A stretch of DNA of 64,000 bases from Acinetobacter indicus CIP 110367 (GTDB lineage Bacteria > Pseudomonadota > Gammaproteobacteria > Pseudomonadales > Moraxellaceae). A model generated the notes under the pieces. That model searched no databases, had not been told where the DNA came from, and worked only from the letters and a program-made list of their open reading frames with translations. The translations under genes were made by a program, and so were the position numbers. The stretch spans positions 80,539 through 144,538 of the forward strand of contig NZ_KI530757.1 of the NCBI RefSeq assembly GCF_000488255.1, written 5' to 3'. Of the stretch, positions 29,129-38,935 are shown piece after piece (the stretch's first letter is position 1; each line of letters begins with the position of its first letter).

Positions 29129-29599
29129 ATGGCAGTTCGCCGTATTGAAGGTATGTTACATCTCGCGAGCGAAGGCCGTTACGCGATTTTAGTTGGTCGT
29201 TTTAATAGCTTTGTGGTGGAACATTTGCTGGAAGGTGCCATCGACACATTGAAACGTCATGGTGTATCAGAGGATAATATCACTGTTGTTCATGCACCAG
29301 GGGCGTGGGAACTTCCGGTTGTTGCGAAAAAACTGGCAGCATCTGATCGTTTCGATGCCATTATTGCACTGGGCGCGGTGATTCGTGGCAGTACGCCTCA
29401 CTTCGACTTTGTTGCAGGCGAATGTGCCAAAGGTTTAGGCGTGGTTGGCCTGGACACTGGCTTACCGGTCATTAACGGTGTATTGACTACGGATAGTATC
29501 GAACAAGCGATTGAACGCTCGGGTACAAAAGCAGGTAATAAAGGTAGCGAAGCTGCTTTAACTGCAATTGAAATGGTTAACTTGTTAAAGGCTATTTAA
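29129..29599 (+). CDS. ribH: 6,7-dimethyl-8-ribityllumazine synthase
   Basis: 156 residues from ATG 29129 (GAGG upstream). It condenses the RibB product with the pyrimidine intermediate to form lumazine, the riboflavin precursor. Signatures: VGRFNSFV at the N-terminus, HAPGAWELP, and [16 protein letters not shown] with the catalytic His. Lies 19 bp after ribB and 4 bp before nusB. Confidence 0.95.
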   Translation: MAVRRIEGMLHLASEGRYAILVGRFNSFVVEHLLEGAIDTLKRHGVSEDNITVVHAPGAWELPVVAKKLAASDRFDAIIALGAVIRGSTPHFDFVAGECAKGLGVVGLDTGLPVINGVLTTDSIEQAIERSGTKAGNKGSEAALTAIEMVNLLKAI

Positions 29600-29603
29600 C
29601 GCT

Positions 29604-30053
29604 ATGTCGCAAACACTTCAAGCAACTTATGCAGCAAAACGTAAAGCACGTCGTTTTGCTGTACAAGGAATTTATGAATGGCAGATGAGCCACAATCCGG
29701 TGCACGAGATTGAAGCACGCACGCGTGTCGAAAATGCCATGCACAAAGTGGATCTCGGCTATTATCATGAATTGTTGACTCAAGTGGTTGCCAATCATGA
29801 AGCATTGGATGCGCTCTTAATCCCTGTGCTTGACCGCGAAATTGATGCCCTTGACGGCGTTGAACTCGCAACCCTTCGTCTGGGCGCCTATGAATTGAAA
29901 GAACATCTGGAAATTCCATACCGCGTGGTTTTAGATGAAGCCATTGAGCTGGCAAAACATTTTGGCGGTGCAGACAGCCATAAATACATTAACGGTGTTC
30001 TTGACCGTTTGGCCAGCTCATTACGTGCAGCAGAAAAACAGCAATCTAAATAA
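29604..30053 (+). CDS. nusB: Transcription antitermination factor NusB
   Basis: 149 residues, all-helical NusB fold: [18 protein letters not shown] near the N-terminus and [32 protein letters not shown] near the end. It binds boxA RNA with NusE (S10) to allow rRNA antitermination. The order ribH-nusB-thiL-pgpA is common in gammaproteobacteria. Confidence 0.96.
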   Translation: MSQTLQATYAAKRKARRFAVQGIYEWQMSHNPVHEIEARTRVENAMHKVDLGYYHELLTQVVANHEALDALLIPVLDREIDALDGVELATLRLGAYELKEHLEIPYRVVLDEAIELAKHFGGADSHKYINGVLDRLASSLRAAEKQQSK

Positions 30054-30069
30054 TTGACAGATTGATGCG

Positions 30070-30987
30070 ATGGCTGAGTTTTCCATTATTGACACCTATT
30101 TCAATCGGCAGCACGGCAGTTCTGTCGACTTAGGTGTTGGTGATGACTCAGCCGTGCTGACTCCTCCCCCACAGCAACAGCTGGTGATTTGCGCCGATAC
30201 GCTGGTTGCTGGACGACACTTCCCATTAGATACTGATCCACATGCCATTGGCTGGAAATCTGTTGCAGTCAATCTCTCTGATATTGCTGCCATGGGTGCC
30301 AAGCCGCACAGTATTCTACTGGCCTTGAGCCTACCCCAAATTGATCACGACTGGCTGAAAGCCTTTAGCCAAGGTCTGTATGATTGCTGCGATCAATTTG
30401 GGGTGCGCTTAATTGGTGGAGATACCACCCAAAGTCCGCATTTAACCTTATCCGTGACCGCCTTGGGCTGGATAGATACCGGTCAGGCGATTACCCGAGC
30501 AGGTGCCCAGCTGGGCGATTATATCTGCGTCAGTGGCACCGTCGGTGATGCCGCCTTTGGCCTGAAACATCCAGGCCATGCGCTACAGCAGCGTCTGGAT
30601 TATCCAACCCCGCGCTGCGAACTGGGCCAGCAACTGAAAGGTCTGGCCTCAAGCATGATTGATGTTTCAGATGGTCTGGCCCAAGACTTGGGACATATTC
30701 TTAAAGCCTCAAAGGTTGGTGCTACGCTGGATCTGGATCTGTTACCGCTCAGCGACACTCTGCGTCATTTACCTGACACACAGCGCTGGCAATATGCGCT
30801 GGCTGGCGGCGATGACTATGAACTGTGCTTTAGCATCAGCCCGCAGCATTTTGAACAACTTTTACAACAACCGCTGAATGTCCGCGTTACCAAGATTGGA
30901 CAAATTCATGCAGCACCCGAACTTCATTTTGTGCAGAATGGCGTAGATCATTCGCTCCAATTCCAGGGATACCAACACTTTGCCTAA
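30070..30987 (+). CDS. thiL: Thiamine-monophosphate kinase
   Basis: 305 residues. It phosphorylates thiamine monophosphate to the diphosphate. PurM-like fold with VGDDSAVL, ADTLVAGRHFP and NLSDIAAMGA at the N-terminus, GGDTTQSP in the middle and ALAGGDDYELCF near the end. Sixteen bp after nusB and overlapping the pgpA start. Confidence 0.95.
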   Translation: MAEFSIIDTYFNRQHGSSVDLGVGDDSAVLTPPPQQQLVICADTLVAGRHFPLDTDPHAIGWKSVAVNLSDIAAMGAKPHSILLALSLPQIDHDWLKAFSQGLYDCCDQFGVRLIGGDTTQSPHLTLSVTALGWIDTGQAITRAGAQLGDYICVSGTVGDAAFGLKHPGHALQQRLDYPTPRCELGQQLKGLASSMIDVSDGLAQDLGHILKASKVGATLDLDLLPLSDTLRHLPDTQRWQYALAGGDDYELCFSISPQHFEQLLQQPLNVRVTKIGQIHAAPELHFVQNGVDHSLQFQGYQHFA

Positions 30988-31486
30988 ACCTGCCATTCAT
31001 TTTAAAGCGATGAGCTGGCCCGACCGCCTGGTTGTCTTCTGTGGGGTCGGGTTTGGATCAGGCCTGTTACCCAAAGCTCCCGGCACCTTCGGCTCAGCCT
31101 TTGCGCTGCTGTTTATTCCGCTATGGCTGTGGCTTGGTTTTGCCTATTCGGTTGTGGCGATTCTGCTGATGTCACTGGTCGGGATTTATATCTGCGGGCA
31201 AACCGCGCGGGTCATGGGCGTCCATGATGATGGCCGTATTGTTTGGGATGAATTTGCCGGACAGTCGATTACCTTTTTACCGCTGATCTATTTTGGCCAG
31301 ATGAATACGCTATGGGTCATTGCAGGCTTTGCCCTGTTCCGGCTGTTTGATGTCTGGAAACCCTGGCCCATCCGGGTGATTGACCGTCAGGTCGATGGCG
31401 GCTTTGGCATTATGCTGGATGATCTGATTGCCGGACTCTGGGCAGCAATTTGTATTTTAATTTATCTTTATTTTATTTTGGTTTAG
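30980..31486 (+). CDS. pgpA: Phosphatidylglycerophosphatase A
   Basis: 168 residues if it starts at TTG 30980, which overlaps thiL by eight bases. An ATG at 31010 would give 158 residues and cannot be excluded. It removes phosphate from phosphatidylglycerophosphate in the inner membrane to form phosphatidylglycerol. Motifs: GSGLLPKAPGTFGS, IVWDEFAGQ, RLFDVWKPWPI and a C-terminal hydrophobic segment. At least three membrane segments. Confidence 0.93.
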   Translation: MPKPAIHFKAMSWPDRLVVFCGVGFGSGLLPKAPGTFGSAFALLFIPLWLWLGFAYSVVAILLMSLVGIYICGQTARVMGVHDDGRIVWDEFAGQSITFLPLIYFGQMNTLWVIAGFALFRLFDVWKPWPIRVIDRQVDGGFGIMLDDLIAGLWAAICILIYLYFILV

Positions 31487-31504
31487 CAATAACTAGGATT
31501 ATAC

Positions 31505-32869
31505 ATGTCTACCACCGTGATTATTCTTGCCGCAGGGAAAGGAACGCGTATGCGCTCCAGCCTTCCGAAAGTGCTTCAACCCCTTGCAGGACGCCCGCTT
31601 CTGGGTCACGTGATTGAAACGGCACAACAATTACAAGCAGATAATATTATTACCATTTATGGCCATGGCGGCGAACAGGTACAACAGGCCTTTGCCCATG
31701 AAACGGTTCAATGGGTGGAACAGGCCGAGCAGCTCGGGACCGGACATGCGGTCCAAATGGCGCTGCCGGTACTGGGTCAGGATGGTGTTTCAATTATTCT
31801 ATCCGGTGATGTGCCGTGCATTAGCCAGGCCACCTTAGAGCAACTGGTCGAGGCCAGTCAGGCTACCGGTATTGGTCTGGTCACGCTGACCCTACCAGAT
31901 GCGACCGGTTACGGCCGTATTGTACGTGACAATGGCCAGATTCAGGCCATTGTTGAACACAAAGATGCTTCTGAGGCACAGCGCCAGATTCAGGAAATCA
32001 ATACCGGCATTTACTGCGTCAGCAATGCCAAACTGCATCAATGGTTACCAAAGCTGTCCAATGACAATGCACAGGGCGAATACTACCTGACCGATATTGT
32101 GGCCATGGCCATTGCCGATGGCATGCAGGTGGCTTCGGTGCAGCCGGAACGTGCCTTTGAAGTCGAAGGTGTCAATGACCGGATGCAACTGGCCGCCTTG
32201 GAACGTGAATTTCAAAGCTTCCAGGCCAAACAGTTAATGCAGCAAGGTGTACATCTGATTGATCCAAGTCGCTTCGACTTACGTGGTTCACTCAAAGTAG
32301 GTCAAGACGTCCGTATCGACATCAATGTGATTATTGAAGGTGAAGTCGAGCTCGGCGATCGCGTTGAAATTGGCGCAGGCTGTGTGATTAAAAACAGCAA
32401 AATTGCGGCCGGCACCAAAGTCCAGCCGTATAGCGTCTTTGAAAATGCTATTGTCGGTGAAGATGTACAGATTGGGCCATTTGCCCGCCTGCGTCCAGGT
32501 GCGGTACTGGCCAATGAGGTGCATATTGGCAACTTTGTTGAAGTCAAAAACACCCAGATTGGTGTTGGCTCTAAAGCCAATCACTTTACCTATTTAGGCG
32601 ATGCAGAAGTCGGCGCCGGTTCCAATATTGGCGCAGGCACCATTACCTGTAACTATGACGGCGCCAATAAATTCAAAACCATTATTGGCGATGCGGCTTT
32701 CATTGGCTCAAACAGCTCGCTGGTAGCACCGGTGACCATTGGCAACGGCGCAACGGTGGGTGCCGGCTCGGTAATTACCCGTGACGTGGCTGACCATAGC
32801 CTGGCCTTTGAACGCTCGAAACAGCTGAGCAAAGATAATTATCAACGTCCCCAAAAACTGAAAAAATAA
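31505..32869 (+). CDS. glmU: Bifunctional GlmU: glucosamine-1-P acetyltransferase and GlcNAc-1-P uridyltransferase
   Basis: 454 residues. The N-terminal pyrophosphorylase has [18 protein letters not shown], followed by a left-handed beta-helix acetyltransferase with hexapeptide repeats ([28 protein letters not shown]). Makes UDP-GlcNAc for peptidoglycan, lipid A and the capsule genes nearby. Twelve bp before glmS. Confidence 0.97.
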   Translation: MSTTVIILAAGKGTRMRSSLPKVLQPLAGRPLLGHVIETAQQLQADNIITIYGHGGEQVQQAFAHETVQWVEQAEQLGTGHAVQMALPVLGQDGVSIILSGDVPCISQATLEQLVEASQATGIGLVTLTLPDATGYGRIVRDNGQIQAIVEHKDASEAQRQIQEINTGIYCVSNAKLHQWLPKLSNDNAQGEYYLTDIVAMAIADGMQVASVQPERAFEVEGVNDRMQLAALEREFQSFQAKQLMQQGVHLIDPSRFDLRGSLKVGQDVRIDINVIIEGEVELGDRVEIGAGCVIKNSKIAAGTKVQPYSVFENAIVGEDVQIGPFARLRPGAVLANEVHIGNFVEVKNTQIGVGSKANHFTYLGDAEVGAGSNIGAGTITCNYDGANKFKTIIGDAAFIGSNSSLVAPVTIGNGATVGAGSVITRDVADHSLAFERSKQLSKDNYQRPQKLKK

Positions 32870-32881
32870 GAGGAAAAGATT

Positions 32882-34720
32882 ATGTGTGGTATCGTCGGTG
32901 GCGTTGCAGAACGTAATATTAGCAATATCCTGATTGAAGGCTTAAAGCGTCTGGAATACCGTGGCTATGATTCTGCCGGTCTGGCGCTAATCAATGGCGG
33001 TCATGTATTACGTGAACGTCGTGTCGGGAAAGTGGCCAATCTGGAACAGGCAGTTATTGAAGCCGAATTAACCGGTTCTTTAGGGATCGCACACACGCGC
33101 TGGGCGACCCATGGCAAGCCGACTGAAAACAATGCCCATCCGCATATTTCGGGCAATGTGGCGGTGGTGCATAACGGAATTATTGAAAACTTCCAGGAAC
33201 TCAAAGATGATCTGGAAGCGCTTGGTTATGTATTTACCTCGCAAACCGATACCGAAGTGGTTGCGCATCTGGTCAATGATGCCCTGAAATCCACCCCAAG
33301 TTTACTGGAAGCAGTGAAACAGGTGGTGCCGCAGCTCAAAGGCGCCTATGCACTCGGTATTATCCATACCGACCACCCGGATGAGCTGATTACCGTTCGT
33401 GAAGGTTCACCACTGGTGATTGGTGTCGGGATTGGCGAGAACTTTATCAGCTCGGATCAGCTGGCTTTATTACCAATCACCAACCGCTTTATTTATCTGG
33501 AAGAAGGCGATATTGCCCGTTTAACCCGTGAAACCATCGAAGTTTTTGTTGATGGTCAGCTGGTGAACCGTCCGGTGAAAGAGCTGGATGCGACGGTCAG
33601 CAATGCCTCTAAAGGTGAATACAAGCACTACATGCTTAAAGAGATTTATGAGCAGCCAGAAGCGATTCAGCAAACCATTTCTCAGGCTTTAAATGGCAAT
33701 GCGCTGCGTGAAGACTTTCTGGCCCAGGCCGAGCAGGACTTCGCCAGCATCCAGCAGGTGCAGATTATTGCCTGCGGTACCAGTTACCATGCCGGCATGA
33801 TTGCCAAGTACTGGTTTGAACAGCTGATTGATGTGCCGTGTCAGGTCGAAATTGCCAGCGAATACCGCTATCGCACGCCGGTAATTGTTAACAATACCCT
33901 GTACATCTGTATTTCCCAGTCAGGTGAAACGGCCGATACCTTGGCTGCACTGCGCGATACCCAAAAACGTGCTGCGGCCAAAGCGCTGAACATTTGCACT
34001 ATGGCAATTTGTAACGTAGCCACCTCGTCAATGGTACGCGAAACCCATCACAGCCTGTTAACCCTAGCCGGACCGGAAATTGGCGTAGCATCAACCAAAG
34101 CCTTTACCACGCAACTGGCTGCGCTGATGCTGCTGATTCTGAAGATCGGTCAGGTCAAACAAAGCATTGCTGAAAAAACGGTTACCGAGATTATCGCGGA
34201 ATTATGGCATACGCCAAAAGTGATTCTGGATACTCTGCAGCATAACCCGGCGATTCTGCACTTATCCGAGCTGTTTGTGGAAAAGAACCACTGCCTGTTC
34301 CTCGGCCGTGGCACCCAGTTCCCGATTGCACTTGAAGGTGCCCTGAAGCTGAAGGAAATTTCCTATATTCATGCCGAAGGTTATGCCGCCGGTGAACTAA
34401 AACATGGTCCGCTAGCTCTGGTCGACAATGAAATGCCGGTGGTGATTCTGGCACCAAAAGATGACATGCTGGATAAACTGAAATCCAATATGGAAGAAGT
34501 ACAGGCCCGTGGTGGTGAGCTGTTTGTCTTTGCCGATGAGCACAGCGGCATTAAAACCAAAGAGCGTCAGCATGTGGTACATATTCCATCAATCAGTGCG
34601 GTGCTGGCACCAATTGTCTACAGCATTCCGGTTCAGCTGCTGTCCTATCATGTTGCGGTACTGCGCGGTACCGATGTGGATCAGCCACGTAACCTGGCCA
34701 AATCGGTGACGGTAGAATAA
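32882..34720 (+). CDS. glmS: Glutamine-fructose-6-phosphate aminotransferase (isomerizing)
   Basis: 612 residues. It makes glucosamine 6-phosphate, the first step to UDP-GlcNAc. Cys2 (MCGIVGG) is the glutaminase nucleophile. Two SIS domains follow (ACGTSYHAGM, CISQSGETADT, FLGRGTQFPIALEGALKLKE), and the gene ends with the conserved PRNLAKSVTVE. The DNA for this conserved end is the recognition site for TnsD in Tn7. The Tn7-like element begins 24 bp after the stop codon. Confidence 0.98.
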   Translation: MCGIVGGVAERNISNILIEGLKRLEYRGYDSAGLALINGGHVLRERRVGKVANLEQAVIEAELTGSLGIAHTRWATHGKPTENNAHPHISGNVAVVHNGIIENFQELKDDLEALGYVFTSQTDTEVVAHLVNDALKSTPSLLEAVKQVVPQLKGAYALGIIHTDHPDELITVREGSPLVIGVGIGENFISSDQLALLPITNRFIYLEEGDIARLTRETIEVFVDGQLVNRPVKELDATVSNASKGEYKHYMLKEIYEQPEAIQQTISQALNGNALREDFLAQAEQDFASIQQVQIIACGTSYHAGMIAKYWFEQLIDVPCQVEIASEYRYRTPVIVNNTLYICISQSGETADTLAALRDTQKRAAAKALNICTMAICNVATSSMVRETHHSLLTLAGPEIGVASTKAFTTQLAALMLLILKIGQVKQSIAEKTVTEIIAELWHTPKVILDTLQHNPAILHLSELFVEKNHCLFLGRGTQFPIALEGALKLKEISYIHAEGYAAGELKHGPLALVDNEMPVVILAPKDDMLDKLKSNMEEVQARGGELFVFADEHSGIKTKERQHVVHIPSISAVLAPIVYSIPVQLLSYHVAVLRGTDVDQPRNLAKSVTVE

Positions 34721-34729
34721 GCAAAACAG

Positions 34730-34744
34730 AAAAAGGCTGGTTCA
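34730..34744 (+). terminator. Left half of the glmS terminator, split by the Tn7-like element
   Basis: AAAAAGGCTGG (34730-34740) would pair with CCGGCCTTTTT, now at 44149-44159, around a TTCA loop. The transposon entered exactly in that loop. Bases 34740-34744 (GTTCA) are the first copy of the 5-bp target duplication; the second is 44144-44148. The hairpin can no longer form, so glmS transcripts may run into tnsA. Confidence 0.88.
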
Positions 34745-34752
34745 TGTATTTA

Positions 34753-34811
34753 GGTAATAAAGTATCATCCTATGTAATATAGTTTCATCTTTAGAAATAA
34801 AGTATCATCCT
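34753..34811 (+). repeat. TnsB-type binding repeats, glmS-proximal (right-like) end
   Basis: Three 19-bp repeats of the form RTAATAAAGTATCATCCT at 34753-34771, 34773-34791 and 34793-34811, each offset by 20 bp. The middle one differs most (ATAGTTTCATCTT). Tandem sites at this end are what TnsB recognises in Tn7. Confidence 0.85.
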
Positions 34812-34827
34812 ATATTGATTAAATAAT

Positions 34828-34869
34828 AATCGCCCGCTATTCTAAATAAATGAAGAATAGCGGGCGATT
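34828..34869. promoter_or_regulatory. Perfect 15-bp inverted repeat in front of tnsA
   Basis: AATCGCCCGCTATTC (34828-34842), a 12-nt loop, and GAATAGCGGGCGATT (34855-34869). It is GC-rich in an AT-rich setting. There is no T-run after it, so an operator or an insulating mRNA hairpin is more likely than a classical terminator. It ends five bases before the chosen tnsA ATG and overlaps a possible upstream ATG at 34850. Confidence 0.6.
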
Positions 34870-34873
34870 TGTT

Positions 34874-35677
34874 ATGGTTACAGAGCATCAGCAGAAACGC
34901 TGGATCAAAGAAGGACGAGGCCAAGGCTATTTAAAAGATTATAAGCCATGGATCACTGTACGAGATGTTAGTTCAAAAGGTCGTTCTCACCGAGTATTTG
35001 GCCATACAACAAAACGCACCCATCATTTATTATCTGATTTAGAACTTGCAATTTTTCTACTTTTAGACTGGAATCCGTTAATTACTGATATCAGAGAGCA
35101 ATTTCCCTTGCCTCTCAACACTACTCTCGAAATTTCAGAAGAAGCTCAGATCTCTCACCCTAAAGTTAAAGACGCTCTACAAACTATAACTTCAAGTTTT
35201 TATGTAAATAGTCAAAGTACAAACCAACCAAGTTTTGTCATCCGAACTAAATACACAAATAGCTTACAGGATGAAAGAATCGTTGAAAAACTAGAACTTG
35301 AGCGTAGATATTGGAAAAGTACAGATACACCTTGGTATATCCTTACAGAAAAAGAAATTCCTTCAGTTGTTTTGAATAACATCAAATGGCTTTATCCAGC
35401 CATGAGACAATCTAATACTGAAATGTACGACCGCTTAAACGATTATATCCATATATTTACACAATATCCTGAACTTGACTTAATAACTTTAAGTAAAAAA
35501 ATGGATCAAGCATATAATTTAACGATTGGTACGTCTTTAGCTGAGCTCCGAGAACTGCTTGCACAACGTTATTTCATTTTCGATATAACCAAGGACTATA
35601 AAAAGATTAAAGCCTCTGAGATCAAGTTAGGCAATTTTGAAATATGGGAGGAAATTCGCCATGTTTCGAATCAATAG
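34874..35677 (+). CDS. tnsA: Tn7-type transposase subunit TnsA, catalytic Asp replaced
   Basis: 267 residues from ATG 34874. TnsA is the restriction-endonuclease-like subunit that cuts the 5' ends of Tn7. Similarity to Tn7 TnsA is strong and gap-free in the core: KEGRGQG, HHLLSDLELA, LQDERIVEKLELERRYW. With a constant offset of six, Tn7 Glu63 is Glu57 and Lys132 is Lys126. Asp114, however, is Ser108 (TITSSFYVN, codon AGT at 35195-35197), with no Asp nearby to replace it. In Tn7, loss of this active site blocks 5' cleavage and turns transposition into cointegrate formation. The 3' end overlaps tnsB by 17 bases. Confidence 0.92.
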   Translation: MVTEHQQKRWIKEGRGQGYLKDYKPWITVRDVSSKGRSHRVFGHTTKRTHHLLSDLELAIFLLLDWNPLITDIREQFPLPLNTTLEISEEAQISHPKVKDALQTITSSFYVNSQSTNQPSFVIRTKYTNSLQDERIVEKLELERRYWKSTDTPWYILTEKEIPSVVLNNIKWLYPAMRQSNTEMYDRLNDYIHIFTQYPELDLITLSKKMDQAYNLTIGTSLAELRELLAQRYFIFDITKDYKKIKASEIKLGNFEIWEEIRHVSNQ

Positions 35678-37311
35678 TGTATATAAGTTTCAAGGTAAAG
35701 ATTACCGACTTCTTAAAATTATTCCTTCTTATATTATCTGGATTGATTTAAATCACCCCAATGCCAATCCCTCTATAATTAAAAAAGAAGAATTGATTAC
35801 AGCTATAGAAGCCGGCGAAGCAGAAATAATTAAAGATCCTTTCGCTGATATTTCCTTAATTAATGTGACAGAAGGTTCTGTACAGCAAAAAAAACGTGAT
35901 ATGGGAATGAACATTATAGATTTACTCATATCTAATGAACATTTCTATGATCCATCTGTTCGTTTTAGCCTTGTTAAAAGAATTATTGAGCAGCATAAAA
36001 CAACTCATCAAACTATTTATAGATTAGCACGTCGATACTGGCAACGAGGTCAAACACCAAATGCACTTATTCCTAGTTATAACAATTCTGGTGCTAAAGG
36101 TGTTAAACGTATTGCAAAAAATAAAAAACTGGGTAGACCAAGAAAATATAGCGAAGGTGTTGGTGCATTAGTTGATCAGAATATCGAGCGACTCTTCAGA
36201 ATTAATATCAATAAATATATGTTAACGAAGGATAAACATTCTTTGAGTTATGCCTATCGTAAATTTTCTACGATGTATCATTCATTATTTCCAGATACAC
36301 CTGATAGCGAAATTCCGACCATCTGGCAGTTTAAATATTTTTATGAACGTGAGTTCCCAAAAGTAGCTCAACTTACTGCTCGAACCAATCCAATTATCTA
36401 TGCAAAAGACATCAGAGGGCTCCATTCAACTGTCAACACCCAAGTCCTAGGGCCGGGTTCTCGCTATGAAATTGATGCAACCATTGCTGATGTTTATCTT
36501 GTCTCAGATTCCGATCGTGCCTGTATTGTTGGACGGCCAACTATTTATCTAGTTGCTGATGTATTTAGTAGAATGGTGGTTGGTTTCTATATTGGCTTTG
36601 AAAATGCTTCCTATGTAACCGCAATGCAAGCTTTACAAGTTGCCATGACGGATAAAGTTGAGTTATGCAAACAATATGGTTATGAAATTACACATGATGA
36701 CTGGCCATGTATTGGATTACCTGATGCTATTTTGGCAGATCGGGGGGAATTATTAGGACATCAGATTGAAGCTTTAGAATATAACTTTTCTATTCGTATC
36801 GAAAATACAGCACCTTACCGCGGAGATTTAAAACCAATTGTTGAACGTTATTTCAGAACTGTTCAGGCAAAATTTAAGCCTTTTGCTTCGGGTGTAGTAC
36901 AACAGGTTAAAGAAAAAAAACGTGGGGGCGCTGACTACCGATTAGATGCAACACTTACCATAACTGAATTTAAGCAGATCATTATTGGTTCAATCCTCAC
37001 ACATAATTTGTCACATCAATTGACAACTTATGATCGTGATATAGATATGCCTAGCGATTTGCCGTTGGTTCCTATTCATTTATGGAATTGGGGAATACAA
37101 CATCGTGTAGGTCGGTTAAAACAGGTTTCAGAAAAAGCATTACGTATTGCTTTATTACCTAAAGTTAAAGCAACCTTGTCTGATCTTGGGTTGAAAATTT
37201 TTGGAGTGTTTTATCACTGTACTGAAATATATGAACAAGGTTGGATGCATCGCAAAAAAACTATTTCTCGTCCACAATTTTTTCAAGTAGCTTATGACCC
37301 AAGTAATGCAG

Positions 37312-38398
37312 GGCGAATTCAAACATGAGGTGCGACAGTTTCAAAAGCCTTATGATAATCAACAAGCTGAGCAAACTTCTCTAATGGTGTAAGCCAATCT
37401 AACGCTTTTCTAGGACGAGTATTCAGTGACATGGCAACTTGATTTAAATAATGCTGATCTGCCTGATTTAAATCAATCCCTTTAGGTAAATATTGCCTAA
37501 TTAAACCATTCATATTTTCGCATGTGCCTTTTTGCCATGGTGAATGTGGGTCACAGAAATATACATCTATGCCTAAATCTTCTTCGAGTATTTTATGTTC
37601 TGACATCTCACGTCCACGGTCATAGGTCAACGTTTTACGCAGTTCTGCAGGTAAATATTTCAGAGCTTCAGTTAAAGCCTTGCGCACTGATTCTGCCTTT
37701 GCATCAGGTAATGTTGCCAAGATACAGAGCCGTGTATTTCGTTCAATAAGTGTTGCTATCGAACTTTTATTGTCTTTACCTTTAATTAAATCGGCCTCCC
37801 AATGACCCGGTATTTTTCTTTCTTGAACTTCAGGTGGGCGCTCATGAATAGTTTTAATATCCTGTAATATAGAATCTTTTTTAGGTTCACCGTTAGCTTT
37901 TCGCTTTTTATTTTCATGACGCAGACAGGATAATAAGTCTTTTTTCAACTCACCCTTTGGTAATGCTCGTATAGTTGAGTAAATCGTTGTATGGCTTACA
38001 TTCATTGTTTGATCCAAATCAGAAAATGTCTTTAAACGCTTCGATATTTGCTGAGGAGACCATAAACAACGGATCGCTTCAACAATAAATCTCCAGAGGA
38101 TTGAGTCGATTTTGAGTTTTCTGTGACCACGTCTACGTCTAGCGAAGGTGTTATCAGAAGCATATTGAGCTTGATAAACGTCATTGATGCTATTTCTTTT
38201 AAGTTCACGATAGATCGTACTAGGATGTCTTTTAATAAGTTCAGCAAATTTTCTGGGTGAAAAGCCTTCTTTTCTTGACTCAAGCATTAATGCAGTACGA
38301 TCTTCAAAGCTAAGATGATGGTATGACAATTTTATATACTCCATAAACCCTTTAAATTAATTAGGTGGTTTATGTCGCACTTCAAGTTTTACTCTGCC
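37312..38398 (-). mobile_element. ISAba125 (IS30 family), 1087 bp, with 3-bp target duplication
   Basis: The left end GGCGAATTCAAACATGAGGT and the right end, read inward GGCAGAGTAAAACTTGAAGT, are imperfect inverted repeats that share AAAC.TGA.GTGCGACA. CAG is duplicated at 37309-37311 and 38399-38401. The exact length, the ends and the transposase match ISAba125, the element that flanks blaNDM in Tn125. It is inserted in reverse orientation in tnsB. Confidence 0.95.
37319..38344 (-). CDS. ISAba125 transposase (IS30 family)
   Basis: 341 residues. N-terminal helix-turn-helix domains (HHLSFEDRTALML, HPSTIYRELKRNS), then the IS30 DDE core: GHWEADLIKGKDNKSS, LTYDRGREMSEH and SPWQKGTCENMNGLIRQYL. 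The frame is complete, so the IS may be active. The last codons run close to the IS left end. Confidence 0.95.
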   Translation of the reverse strand: MEYIKLSYHHLSFEDRTALMLESRKEGFSPRKFAELIKRHPSTIYRELKRNSINDVYQAQYASDNTFARRRRGHRKLKIDSILWRFIVEAIRCLWSPQQISKRLKTFSDLDQTMNVSHTTIYSTIRALPKGELKKDLLSCLRHENKKRKANGEPKKDSILQDIKTIHERPPEVQERKIPGHWEADLIKGKDNKSSIATLIERNTRLCILATLPDAKAESVRKALTEALKYLPAELRKTLTYDRGREMSEHKILEEDLGIDVYFCDPHSPWQKGTCENMNGLIRQYLPKGIDLNQADQHYLNQVAMSLNTRPRKALDWLTPLEKFAQLVDYHKAFETVAPHV

Positions 38399-38935
38399 CA
38401 GAAATGATTTATGTGTTTTATGAGGAGCATAGTTTAAATTATTGGGAAGCTACACTTTCTCCAAGATCGAGAGAGTTTTTAGGGTGTAGTTTTTGGGAAG
38501 TCTGGCAGGTTCAACACGAACAAAAGAAAATAAAAGCTGCTCAAGATCTAAAAACCAATAAATCTCAAGCATATCTTGAAGAACATATTGAATCAATTAT
38601 TGCTCGGGCAGATGCCAAAAAACCTTCCACATCTAGCAAAAAACAACGTTTGACTGATCTTCGTAAAAATAAACAAGCTGAAAAAGATAGTGAACGATTG
38701 AAACAGAGAAACAACAGCCAAAAATCGTCAAAAGGTGCATTGACGGTTTTAGAACAATCTTCAGAAACTCAAAGTAATATTATTCAGATGCCTAAGTCTA
38801 GGCAATTTATAGATTTAGAAAATGATGAAGATTACAGACTACGTTTTGGTATTTATCAAGATTTGCTAGATGATCTTGATGATCCTAACGATGAAAGCTG
38901 ATAGTCACGATATTTAGATAAGATAGGATAAAATT

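Larger units (their letters stand above)
35661..38901 (+). pseudogene. tnsB: Transposase TnsB, interrupted by ISAba125
   Basis: Start ATG 35661 with GGAGGA eight bases upstream. Exons 35661-37311 and 38402-38901 join in frame (reading SNAEMIYVFYE at the join) to give 716 residues; Tn7 TnsB has about 700. The DDE residues are Asp272 (EIDATIAD), Asp360 (LADRGE) and Glu395 (KPIVERYF), each one position from Tn7 Asp273, Asp361 and Glu396. TnsB binds the ends and makes the 3' cuts and joins. In the present state translation stops 11 bases into the IS, leaving the catalytic core but losing the C-terminal about 165 residues that contact TnsC. Confidence 0.93.

Noticed and set aside
38365..38901. Apparent separate gene after ISAba125
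   Set aside because: Its first residues come from the IS end. The rest is the C-terminus of TnsB, as the CAG duplication and the in-frame join show.
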